Notes under the pieces: model-generated
Told to the model about the DNA's origin: nothing
What the model saw: only the letters and a program-made list of their open reading frames with translations
Databases searched by the model: none
Program-made: the position numbers and the translations under genes
In this document: positions 1 to 6,475 of the stretch, piece after piece
How the letters are laid out: every line of letters starts with the position of its first letter
Numbering within the stretch: position 1 is the first letter of the stretch
From: Acidobacteriota bacterium
GTDB taxonomy: Bacteria > Acidobacteriota > UBA4820 > DSQY01
NCBI GenBank assembly: GCA_021814355.1
Contig: JAKAIJ010000120.1
Span: 1-7,697, forward strand
Direction of reading: 5' to 3'
Length of the DNA stretch: 7,697 nt

Positions 1-926
1 ATCTTGGCTATAGGCTTGAGGCCGAGGCGGTCCGCCAGGAGCGGACTGAGGAAGACCAGAGGACTTCCGGAGTCGAGCATCATCCACTCGGGCCTTGCGC
101 CGCCGATGGAGACGGGGACCGAGAGGACGGGCGCGGCGGGCTCCCGGATGAAGAAGGCGTCCCCCCCGGCGAGGCCCAGGGTGCTGCCTTCGCGGGGGTC
201 GGTAACGTTCTCGAGGGGGATCACCGTCCCCGGTGCGGGCGCCTCCTCGACGTAGAGCGCGCCGTCGCCCACCGCGGCGTAGAGCTTGGAGAGGGCGCCG
301 TACCCCTTTTGGTCCTGGGGGTCGAAGAGCTTGAGCCGCTCGAGGATCGCCAGCCCCTTCCTGCCGTCTCGCTCCAGGTCGAGCCCGTAGCGGAGCAGGT
401 CTTCGGAGGCGCGGCCGAGCTTGCGCTGGCCCTCGTCCACCAGGGCCCGGGCCTCGTCCTCGCGGCCCGAGGCGAGGAGCGCCTTGACGCTATGGGAGTA
501 AGCCACCTCGCCCCACCCCGGGTCGGAAAAGAAGGCGGCCCAGAGCTGCAGGGCCTCCGCCACGTCGCCCGTGGAGAGCAGGCAGTCCGCCTGTTTGAAA
601 CGGAACTCGATCCGATCGGGGTGTTTCTCGGCGAGGGCTTCCAGCTTGGCGGCGGCCTCCTTCGTCCGGTGAAGCCCCACGAGGCAGAGGGCCTGGGCGT
701 AGAGGACGTCGGGGTGCTTGGGCCAGAGGGTCAGCGCGCGCTCGGACAGGGCCAGCCCCTCGGCGTAGCGCTCCGAGTCGAGCTTCTGTTGCAGGAGGAA
801 GAGGGTCTCCGACACGGACGGCGGTTGAGACGAGTCCTGGGGCGCCGGCGGGGGTGCGGCGGCAAGGGCGGCCAGCGAGGCCGCCAGAACCAGGACCGTC
901 ATGAAGCAGGCGCGATTCGCGTCCAT
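1..926 (-). CDS. Exported TPR protein with retropepsin-like aspartic protease domain (3' end outside the window)
   Basis: Reading the minus strand from ATG at 926 gives 308 uninterrupted residues running off the left edge. The start has GGAG-type Shine-Dalgarno sequences upstream (AAGGAG at 938-943 and a nearer GGAGAG); a second in-frame ATG lies at 902. Residues 8-24 are a hydrophobic stretch ending Ala-Ala-Ala followed by Pro/Gln/Ser-rich sequence, as in a signal peptide, so the protein is probably periplasmic or secreted. Residues about 40-215 are helical, Leu/Ala-rich, TPR-like repeats. From about 266 a beta-rich segment leads into M-L-D-S-G-S (Asp285-Ser286-Gly287) and then L-A-D-R-L-G-L, the usual opening of a retropepsin-like domain (the Asp_protease_2/gag-asp type). 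It aligns by eye along its whole visible length with the gene at 1918-3492, for example the G-A-L-Y / G-T-L-Y stretch before the protease. Inference: an envelope peptidase or peptide-binding protein; substrate unknown. The second half is not visible, so activity cannot be judged. Confidence 0.85.
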   Translation of the reverse strand, partial: MDANRACFMTVLVLAASLAALAAAPPPAPQDSSQPPSVSETLFLLQQKLDSERYAEGLALSERALTLWPKHPDVLYAQALCLVGLHRTKEAAAKLEALAEKHPDRIEFRFKQADCLLSTGDVAEALQLWAAFFSDPGWGEVAYSHSVKALLASGREDEARALVDEGQRKLGRASEDLLRYGLDLERDGRKGLAILERLKLFDPQDQKGYGALSKLYAAVGDGALYVEEAPAPGTVIPLENVTDPREGSTLGLAGGDAFFIREPAAPVLSVPVSIGGARPEWMMLDSGSPLVFLSPLLADRLGLKPIAK

Positions 927-943
927 GGGACTCTCCGCTCCTT

Positions 944-949
944 ATTCTA
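944..949 (-). promoter_or_regulatory. Possible -10 element (TAGAAT) for the gene at 1-926
   Basis: TAGAAT on the minus strand matches the sigma-70 -10 consensus at five of six positions. It lies 18 bases upstream of the ATG, which would give a very short leader. No convincing -35 is visible in the GC-rich sequence upstream, so this is only a candidate. Confidence 0.25.
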
Positions 950-1015
950 CACCGTGGCCGCGCCCAGGGCCCTCCAGTCCATGGTACGCGGCTACCCGGC
1001 CCGCGGTTCTCCGGT

Positions 1016-1021
1016 TATACT
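1016..1021 (+). promoter_or_regulatory. Possible -10 element (TATACT) for the SDR gene
   Basis: TATACT matches the sigma-70 -10 consensus at five of six positions and lies 20 bases before the SDR start at 1042. The 115-bp gap (927-1041) between the divergent genes is the only place for both promoters. No recognisable -35 sits 16-18 bases upstream. Confidence 0.3.
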
Positions 1022-1041
1022 CGTCGCCGGCAGGGGGACGC

Positions 1042-1824
1042 ATGGAGAGCCTGAAGGGGAAGGTGGTCCTGGTCACGGGGGCCAGCGCCGGAATCGGGGA
1101 GGCCTGCGTCCGCGCCTTCGCGGGCGCGGGGGCGGCGGTGGTTGCGGCGGCTCGCCGGCGGAAGCGGCTCGAGGCCCTGGCGGAGGAGCTGCGCAAGACC
1201 GGGGGGCGGGTGCTTCCCCTCTTTCTGGACGTGCGGGACCGCGCCTGCGTGGACGCGACGCTCTCCGCCCTTTCCCCGGAATGGGCCGCGGTGGACGTCC
1301 TCGTGAACAACGCGGGGCTCGGCCGGGGGCTCGACAAGCTGCACGAGGGCGACCCCGCCGAGTGGGAGGAGATGCTCGACACCAACGTGAAGGGGCTCCT
1401 GTTCGTGACGCGCCGCGTCCTGCCCGGCATGGTCGCGAGGGGCCGCGGCCACGTCATCAACATCGGCTCGGTGGCGGGCCGGGAGACCTACCCCGGCGGC
1501 GGCGTCTACTGCGCCTCCAAGTTCGCGGTGAGGGGGCTCACGAGGGCCCTCAAGATGGACCTCACGGGCACGTCCGTGCGCGTCACGACGGTGGACCCAG
1601 GCATGGTGCAGACCGAGTTCTCGAAGGTGCGGTTCCGGGGCGACGAGGCCCGCGCCGCCGCGGTGTACAAGAACCTGGAGGCCCTGCGGCCCGAGGACGT
1701 AGCCGATGCGGTAGTCTGGGCGGCCTCGCGGCCGGCGCGGGTGGACGTGACCGAGCTGGTCCTCATGCCGACGGCGCAGTCGGGGGCGACGCTCGTCCAC
1801 CGGGGGGCGCTCAAAGGCGGCTGA
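1042..1824 (+). CDS. SDR-family NAD(P)-dependent oxidoreductase (YdfG-like)
   Basis: A complete 260-residue classical short-chain dehydrogenase/reductase, the usual length. The Rossmann nucleotide motif T-G-A-S-A-G-I-G is at 12-19, Asp63 lies in the L-D-V-R-D strand, and N-N-A-G is at 89-92. The catalytic tetrad is Asn115, Ser143, Tyr156 and Lys160 (Y-C-A-S-K). The Arg cluster at 38-41 after strand beta-2 suggests NADP(H) preference. The C-terminal part (V-D-P-G-M-V-Q-T-E-F; L-M-P-T-A-Q near 241-246) resembles the YdfG / 3-hydroxy-acid dehydrogenase branch, which reduces small keto or semialdehyde substrates and oxidises hydroxy acids such as serine or 3-hydroxypropionate. The exact substrate cannot be read from sequence. 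ATG 1042 is chosen because family homology begins immediately and a G-rich AGGGGG lies at 1032-1037; the same frame is open further upstream but that part is not SDR-like. It is a cytosolic, single-gene unit between two paralogous protease-like genes on the other strand. Confidence 0.95.
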   Translation: MESLKGKVVLVTGASAGIGEACVRAFAGAGAAVVAAARRRKRLEALAEELRKTGGRVLPLFLDVRDRACVDATLSALSPEWAAVDVLVNNAGLGRGLDKLHEGDPAEWEEMLDTNVKGLLFVTRRVLPGMVARGRGHVINIGSVAGRETYPGGGVYCASKFAVRGLTRALKMDLTGTSVRVTTVDPGMVQTEFSKVRFRGDEARAAAVYKNLEALRPEDVADAVVWAASRPARVDVTELVLMPTAQSGATLVHRGALKGG

Positions 1825-1861
1825 GCCGCTTCCTTCAGCACGCCGATCCCCTGGAAACGGA

Positions 1862-1889
1862 GAGAGGCGGGCCGGGGCGCCCGCCTCTC
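1862..1889. terminator. Hairpin between convergent genes, probably a bidirectional terminator
   Basis: A perfect 10-bp inverted repeat (GAGAGGCGGG / CCCGCCTCTC) with an 8-base loop sits in the 93-bp gap between the convergent SDR and TPR-protease genes. There is no strong T-tract on either side, so it is a GC-rich stem of the kind used in high-GC genomes rather than a textbook intrinsic terminator. Confidence 0.6.
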
Positions 1890-1917
1890 GCTGTTCCAGA
1901 GGCGCCGCCCTTCCCCG

Positions 1918-3492
1918 CTATTTGTCGTAACCTTTGAAGGCCAGGACGTTGGCCCGGTAGTCAATGTAGATGCTGAAGAGGTCCAGGACGTCGCGACCAA
2001 TGATCCCGTGGGTTATAATACCCCACCCCTCGGGTAAGTCGGCCAGAAACACCGTTCCCATATTGAGCTTGGCGGGGCCCAGGCAGATCACCGCGTCATT
2101 GGCGATATTCGCCAAAAAAGTCCCCGACATGGCCGTGATCGTCTGAGCTTTGTATTTCACGTTGGCTTTGATTCCCAACTCGTTCGCCCGGCGCGTATCG
2201 AGGAGACTCTTGTCGAGTCCCGTGTCGAGGAGGCAGAACAGGTTGGATTTCTCCTGAATGCGGACCTGGGCGAAGGGGCGTCCCGAGATCCAGAGGAAGG
2301 GGGCCGTCATGACACCGGTGCTCGCAAGCGCTTCCTCGGGCCGCGTCCCCGAGGCGTAAAGCCGGAGCGTACTCTTCCGGCGGTTGTAGAGGATGCCGTA
2401 GTCTTTCAGGGCGGACAAGGGAACGATCCCTGCGGTCTCCTTCCAGAAATCTTCGCCCTTTTCGATGACGATCGCCGGCACGTTTCGAAAGGCGACCGGT
2501 CCCACCTGGAGTTCCTTCACGAGCACCCAGTTGGAGGCCTGTACTCCCTTGTGGCCAAGTCCCACGTACTCGGCCGTCGCCACGGGTTGAAGACCGAGCC
2601 GCTTCACCAGCGCGGAGGTGACCATGAAGGTGTCTGAGCCCGTGTCAAGGACCATGTACTCCTTCATGGAGGAAGTCGCACTGAAGGCCACGGGCACTAC
2701 CACCCGCGGGGCCGTCGTGAGACTGAGCGTGTTAAACGATCCGCCATAGCCGTTAGCGAAGGACGAGAACTCCTGGCTCTCCGAGCGCTCCTTGAGGGGG
2801 ATGGTGGCCGGGAGCTGCAGTCCCGGGGCTATCTCGTAAAGGGTGCCGCTCCCCGCCTGTTCGTAAAGCTTGCGGAGATTTCGGTAGTCGGAGGCATTGA
2901 GGGGGTCCGCCTGGGTAAGGATATCCACGTATTTCAGGCCATTCTCGACGGAGCGATCCAGCTCCAGCGCCTGTCGCAGGAGCGCCGGGGAAGCGGGGCC
3001 GGGCTTCATCAGGGAGGCGAGAGCGAGTTCTTTCGCCTCGGATTCCTTACCGAGGGCTCGTAGCGCGGTGACGGCCCGGTCCACTCCCACGGTGCCCCAG
3101 GTGGGGTCGCCCGCGAGGGGCTTCCAGAGCGTGATGGCTTGGGTGGTCATCCCGACCATCCAGGAGCACTCCCCGGCCCAGTACCGCAGCTCCGGGACCG
3201 TCGGATGGGCTAGCATGGCCTGAACCGCTGCGGTGCGGGCCTCCACGTACCGGGAGAGCCCCGCCAGGGCCTGGACCCGGGCCAGTTTCAACGCCGGGTT
3301 GTCGGGGTCGGTCTTGAGCTCCGCCTCGACGGTGGCGAGGCCGTCGGCGTAGCGCTTCTGGTCCACGAGCTGCTCTCCCGGCGTGCGGGCCGGGGGTGGC
3401 GGGGTGCCCGGGGGAGGCGTCAGGACCTGGGCGAGGGTCACGAGGCCGAAGGCCATCGCGGCCGGAAAGACGAGACGACGTGCGTGCATCAT
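1918..3492 (-). CDS. Exported TPR protein with two retropepsin-like aspartic protease lobes
   Basis: Complete, 524 residues. ATG 3492 is chosen because GGAGG at 3501-3505 is 8 bases upstream and a signal-peptide-like segment follows at once (Arg5-Arg6, hydrophobic 7-24, then a proline-rich linker 25-38); the frame extends upstream to 3579 but without such features. Residues about 40-215 look like TPR helices. Lobe 1 (about 263-380) has V-L-D-T-G-S-D (Asp283), a Gly-rich flap-like stretch at 309-316 and G-I-V-P-L-S-A-L at 355-362. Lobe 2 (about 398-520) has L-L-D-T-G-L-D (Asp423) and G-I-I-G-R-D-V-L at 496-503, close to the retropepsin I-I-G-R-(N/D)-L-L signature. Retropepsins normally have one lobe and dimerise; two DTG lobes in one chain resemble the pepsin layout. 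Inferred role: periplasmic or secreted aspartic peptidase, or a peptide-binding relative, with TPRs for partner binding. Clear paralogue of the gene at 1-926. The protease half is less GC-rich than the TPR half. Confidence 0.9.
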   Translation of the reverse strand: MMHARRLVFPAAMAFGLVTLAQVLTPPPGTPPPPARTPGEQLVDQKRYADGLATVEAELKTDPDNPALKLARVQALAGLSRYVEARTAAVQAMLAHPTVPELRYWAGECSWMVGMTTQAITLWKPLAGDPTWGTVGVDRAVTALRALGKESEAKELALASLMKPGPASPALLRQALELDRSVENGLKYVDILTQADPLNASDYRNLRKLYEQAGSGTLYEIAPGLQLPATIPLKERSESQEFSSFANGYGGSFNTLSLTTAPRVVVPVAFSATSSMKEYMVLDTGSDTFMVTSALVKRLGLQPVATAEYVGLGHKGVQASNWVLVKELQVGPVAFRNVPAIVIEKGEDFWKETAGIVPLSALKDYGILYNRRKSTLRLYASGTRPEEALASTGVMTAPFLWISGRPFAQVRIQEKSNLFCLLDTGLDKSLLDTRRANELGIKANVKYKAQTITAMSGTFLANIANDAVICLGPAKLNMGTVFLADLPEGWGIITHGIIGRDVLDLFSIYIDYRANVLAFKGYDK

Positions 3493-3535
3493 TGGGTTCC
3501 CCTCCCCGGTGGTGGGCCCCTTTCGGGCCGGCTTC

Positions 3536-3541
3536 AGTGTA
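3536..3541 (-). promoter_or_regulatory. Possible -10 element (TACACT) for the two-lobe protease gene
   Basis: TACACT on the minus strand lies 43 bases upstream of the ATG at 3492 and would leave a leader of about 35-40 bases that includes the GGAGG ribosome-binding site. The position is sensible, but the sequence where a -35 should be is almost pure G/C, so support is weak. Confidence 0.3.
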
Positions 3542-3682
3542 ACGGTCCCGCCCCGCCCCGTCCAGCCCCGCGTGCCCACGGTCTTCCGGGGCCGGGCACT
3601 CGTTTCCTGGATAAGGGAGCACGCGCCCTCTGCAGGCTCCCCAAAGCCCCGAGGACGAACATGGCGAACGCCTGCGGCGTGG

Positions 3683-3688
3683 TATCAT
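3683..3688 (+). promoter_or_regulatory. Possible -10 element (TATCAT) for ddl
   Basis: TATCAT matches the sigma-70 -10 consensus at five of six positions and stands out in very GC-rich sequence. It would put the transcript start near 3695, downstream of the upstream-most ATG (3687) and upstream of the ribosome-binding site at 3714-3719, so it bears on which ddl start is used. No clear -35 is visible. Confidence 0.3.
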
Positions 3689-3691
3689 GGG

Positions 3692-3708
3692 CCGCGGCGC
3701 CGCCGCGG
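3692..3708. repeat. GC-only inverted repeat in the ddl leader
   Basis: CCGCGGCG and CGCCGCGG, separated by one base, form a perfect 8-1-8 palindrome just upstream of the ddl ribosome-binding site. As RNA it could fold into a short very stable hairpin with a somewhat larger loop. It could also be chance in GC-rich DNA. Confidence 0.35.
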
Positions 3709-3719
3709 CGGCGGGGAGG

Positions 3720-4817
3720 ATGGCCTTGAAAAGGCGCGTCGGCATCATCTTCGGGGGCAAGAGCGGCGAGCACGAGGTCTCCCTCCAGTCGGCCAAGAGC
3801 GTCTACGAGGCGCTGGACCGGGAAAAATACGAGCCCCTGCTCATCGGTGTGGACAAGGCGGGCGTCTGGCACCTGGGCGCCGATGCCTCCTTCATCCTGA
3901 ACGTCTCCAACCCCAAGCTCATCGCCCTCAACGCCTCGGCCCCCGCGGTGGTTCCCGTGGAGGCACCGGGCAGCGCCCTCTCCCTGAAGGACCCCGAGTC
4001 GGGCCTCGTCCGCCAGAGCGTGGACGTTTTCTTCCCCCTTATGCACGGGACCTTCGGCGAGGACGGATCGCTCCAGGGGCTGCTGCGCCTGCTCAACGCG
4101 CCCTTCGTGGGGGCGTCGGTGCTGGGCTCCTCGGTGGGGATGGACAAGGACGTGATGAAGCGGCTCCTCCGGGAGGCGGGGCTGCCCGTGCCGGAGTTCC
4201 GGGTCGTCCGGTCGCCCGGCGACGACCTCGCCGCCGCGGTGCGGGACCTGGGCCTGCCGCTCTTCGTGAAGCCCTGCAACCTCGGCTCCTCCGTGGGCAT
4301 CACCAAGGTGAAGCGGCTGGAGGAGGTGGCGCCCGCCGTGGAGCGCGCCCTGCGCTTCGACCGCAAGGCCATCCTGGAGCAGGGCATCGCGGGCCGCGAG
4401 ATCGAGGTGGCGGTGCTGGGCAACGAGGAGCCCCGCGCCTCGGTCTGCGGCGAGATCGTGCCCCGGCACGAGTTCTACAGCTACGAGGCCAAGTACATTG
4501 ACGAGGACGGCGCCCTGCTCAAGATTCCCGCGGAGATCCCGGCGTGGCAGTCGGACAAGATCCGCGACCTCGCGGTGGCCGCCTTCCGCGCCCTCGAGTG
4601 CGAGGGAATGGGACGGGTGGACTTCTTCCTGAAGCCCGACGGCGGAGCCCTGGTGAACGAGATTAACACCCTTCCGGGGTTCACCAGGATCTCCATGTAC
4701 CCGAAGCTCTGGGAGGCCAGCGGCCTGCCCTACCCGAAGCTTCTGGACCGCCTCATCGAGCTCGCCCTGGAGCGTCACGCCCGGGAGGGCGCGCTCCTGC
4801 GCAGCGCGGAGTTCTAG
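3720..4817 (+). CDS. ddl: D-alanine--D-alanine ligase
   Basis: Complete, 365 residues from ATG 3720, the normal length for Ddl. This cytosolic ATP-grasp enzyme joins two D-alanines to make the D-Ala-D-Ala end of the peptidoglycan stem peptide, using ATP and an acyl-phosphate intermediate. Visible motifs: G-G-K-S-G-E-H-E-V-S at 12-21 (N-terminal substrate site), H-G-T-F-G-E-D-G at 109-116, V-K-P-C-N-L-G-S-S-V-G at 183-193 (ATP-grasp phosphate loop), Y-E-A-K-Y at 255-259, R-V-D-F-F at 299-303 and N-E-I-N-T-L-P-G-F-T at 313-322 (metal and D-Ala binding). The Tyr-containing Y-E-A-K-Y loop fits D-Ala rather than D-lactate ligases. The start is uncertain: GGAGG at 3715-3719 directly abuts ATG 3720 but is ideally placed for TTG 3726 (Leu3); ATG 3687 would add 11 low-complexity Gly/Ala/Arg residues. 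It stands alone here, with no mur or fts genes beside it. Confidence 0.97.
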   Translation: MALKRRVGIIFGGKSGEHEVSLQSAKSVYEALDREKYEPLLIGVDKAGVWHLGADASFILNVSNPKLIALNASAPAVVPVEAPGSALSLKDPESGLVRQSVDVFFPLMHGTFGEDGSLQGLLRLLNAPFVGASVLGSSVGMDKDVMKRLLREAGLPVPEFRVVRSPGDDLAAAVRDLGLPLFVKPCNLGSSVGITKVKRLEEVAPAVERALRFDRKAILEQGIAGREIEVAVLGNEEPRASVCGEIVPRHEFYSYEAKYIDEDGALLKIPAEIPAWQSDKIRDLAVAAFRALECEGMGRVDFFLKPDGGALVNEINTLPGFTRISMYPKLWEASGLPYPKLLDRLIELALERHAREGALLRSAEF

Positions 4818-4844
4818 AAGGGACATCCCGTCAGTCTCCGCGAG

Positions 4845-4861
4845 CGCCCGGGCCCCGGGCG
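4845..4861. terminator. GC-rich inverted repeat between convergent ddl and polysaccharide gene
   Basis: CGCCCGGG / CCCGGGCG with a one-base centre lies in the 71-bp gap between two convergent genes. It is followed by a second possible 5-bp hairpin (CGAGG / CCTCG, 4860-4876) that would compete with it. Only three consecutive T follow on the plus strand. It is a plausible but weak termination region for both genes. Confidence 0.4.
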
Positions 4862-4888
4862 AGGGGTTTCTCCTCGATTCGCGAAAAC

Positions 4889-6475
4889 TTATGGAACGGT
4901 GGGAGGGCCATTGCCTGGAGACGGCACGGCCACTCCATGGGACGGCCGGGGCGCTCCGGTGGAAGGCGGCGCCGGAAGCGGCTGAAAGGCGGCCCAGAGG
5001 GGGACCGCAAGGCAGATCGCGCAGAGAAGCCTCGCCACCGGCCCCTCGCCCCGGTCGGCCACGCGGCTGAAGCGGCCCGCGAGGGCCCCCAGCGCCGACC
5101 AGAAGAAGAGCTGGTGCTCCAGCAGGAGCAGCGGGTCGCTCGTGAGGCAGTGGACGAGGTAGAACGCGATCCCGAGGAGGAGGGCCGCCGTCTCCGGGGG
5201 CAGATAGCGCCAGTTGCGGAACCCCGGGAGGAGCACCACGACCAGCAGCCCGAGCCAGAGCCCGAGGGCGGGGAGACCGTACTCCACGGCCAGTTGGAGA
5301 GGATAACAGCGGGCGCTGGCGGGAGCGCCGGGATGGCCGACGGCGGGCCGTCCCCCCAGGGCGTAAGTGAACTCTCCGGGACCGATCCCCGAGAGGGGGA
5401 ACTCGCCCAGGAGCCTCAGGGCGGGCTCCCAGAGGTCCAGCCGGTCCGCCAGACCCTGGTCCACGAGGCGGTGCGGCACGACGAGGTCGAGATAGCGCCG
5501 CTTGGAGGGCGAGGGAAAGAGGAGCAGAAGGAGCGCCAGGGCCCCCGCGAGGAGCGCCGGCAGGACGGCGGGGGAGCGCGCCAGCTCGTCCTCGCTCACG
5601 TCGGGGCGGGCCAGGCGGAGGCGGGTCACCCCCGCGTAGAACGCGAGGCCGAGGGCGCCCGCGAGGGCGATGAAGTTCGCAGTTCGGGAGCCGGTGAAGA
5701 AGAGGACGAGGATCCCCGGCAGGAGGTAGAGCAGGGGAAAGCGGGCCCGCTTGGAGGCGAGCGCCAGCCCCGCGCCGAGCACGAGAAGCCCGAAGGCCGA
5801 GGCGCTCTCCGGGTCCCGGAAGGTGAGCGCTGCGCGGTAGCTCGCCCAGTTGTGGAGGGGGTCCGCGAGCCGCGGCAGGAAGAAGAGGAAGAACGATGCG
5901 GCGGCCAGCGTCCCGCCGGTCCAGAGCCCCCAGACCGTGGCCTTCGCCGGCTGGGGATCCGAATCGAGACGGCGCGCCAGGTGGAACGCCAGGAGGCCTT
6001 CGAGCAGGAGGGAGGTGGCGCGCAGGCCATAGAGCGGCGCACCGGACTCGAGCTCCGGAAGGCGGGCGAGGGCGGTCCAAAGGGAGGCGGGCGCGGTGCC
6101 GCCCCGAAACAGGAGCGCGCAGCAGGAGAGGGCCGCGTAGGCCCCGAAGGCTGCGGAGACGGTCCCGGGAAGGTCGTAGGGTCTCCGGGGGGAGCTGCGC
6201 TCCCGCCAGGCGTAGGCGGCCCAGAGCCCCCAGAGTCCTCCCTCCGCTGGGGAAAACCAGCCGATCGCTCCGAGGATTGCCGGCAGCGGGGAGAGGGCCG
6301 CGAGGACGAGCAGAAGCCCCAGGGCGAAGCGGGGCCGGACGAGCCCGAGGCCGAAGAGCGACGCGGCGCAGAGCGCACCGGCGGGGAAGGCGGACGTGCC
6401 CAGGAGCAGGGCGAGCCAGAGGAGCAGAGCCGCCGTAGCGGCGGCGAGTCGGGTGGCTCCCGAGAGCGACATCAT
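4889..6475 (-). CDS. O-antigen ligase/polymerase-like polytopic membrane protein (Wzy_C-type)
   Basis: Complete, 528 residues, very hydrophobic, with about 12-14 likely membrane segments from residue 8 to 497 and a Pro/Ser-rich tail. Such proteins join or polymerise undecaprenyl-linked sugar units on the periplasmic side (WaaL/Wzy/O-antigen ligase superfamily). Family-like marks are F-T-G-S-R-T-A at 260-266 after a membrane helix, then R345-L-D-L-W-E-P-A-L-R-L-L ending F-P-L-S-G-I-G-P-G-E-F at 359-369, and the periplasmic-loop end at 388-404 (A-R-C-Y-P-L-Q-L-A-V-E-Y-G-L-P-A-L). Many relatives have A-H-N before Y-x-Q in that last motif; here it is A-R-C, with the nearest loop histidine at 381. 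ATG 6475 is chosen: GGAGGGG at 6483-6489 is 7 bases upstream, and this ATG overlaps the stop of the upstream glycosyltransferase as ATGA, so the two are probably translationally coupled. Ligase and polymerase cannot be separated by sequence alone. Confidence 0.85.
   Translation of the reverse strand: MMSLSGATRLAAATAALLLWLALLLGTSAFPAGALCAASLFGLGLVRPRFALGLLLVLAALSPLPAILGAIGWFSPAEGGLWGLWAAYAWRERSSPRRPYDLPGTVSAAFGAYAALSCCALLFRGGTAPASLWTALARLPELESGAPLYGLRATSLLLEGLLAFHLARRLDSDPQPAKATVWGLWTGGTLAAASFFLFFLPRLADPLHNWASYRAALTFRDPESASAFGLLVLGAGLALASKRARFPLLYLLPGILVLFFTGSRTANFIALAGALGLAFYAGVTRLRLARPDVSEDELARSPAVLPALLAGALALLLLLFPSPSKRRYLDLVVPHRLVDQGLADRLDLWEPALRLLGEFPLSGIGPGEFTYALGGRPAVGHPGAPASARCYPLQLAVEYGLPALGLWLGLLVVVLLPGFRNWRYLPPETAALLLGIAFYLVHCLTSDPLLLLEHQLFFWSALGALAGRFSRVADRGEGPVARLLCAICLAVPLWAAFQPLPAPPSTGAPRPSHGVAVPSPGNGPPTVP

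Noticed and set aside
901..1041. A 47-residue N-terminal extension of the SDR
   Set aside because: The frame is open, but the extra part has no SDR homology, runs into the divergent gene's coding region and contains the likely promoter; family-like sequence starts at 1042.
309..1937. A 542-codon plus-strand open frame
   Set aside because: It is antisense to the left TPR protein and then overlaps the SDR gene out of frame; the product is Arg/Gly-rich with no domain pattern.
3484..3729. An 81-codon plus-strand small ORF between the protease gene and ddl
   Set aside because: It begins inside the opposite gene, is Pro/Arg/Gly-rich without recognisable features, and occupies the space needed for two divergent promoters.
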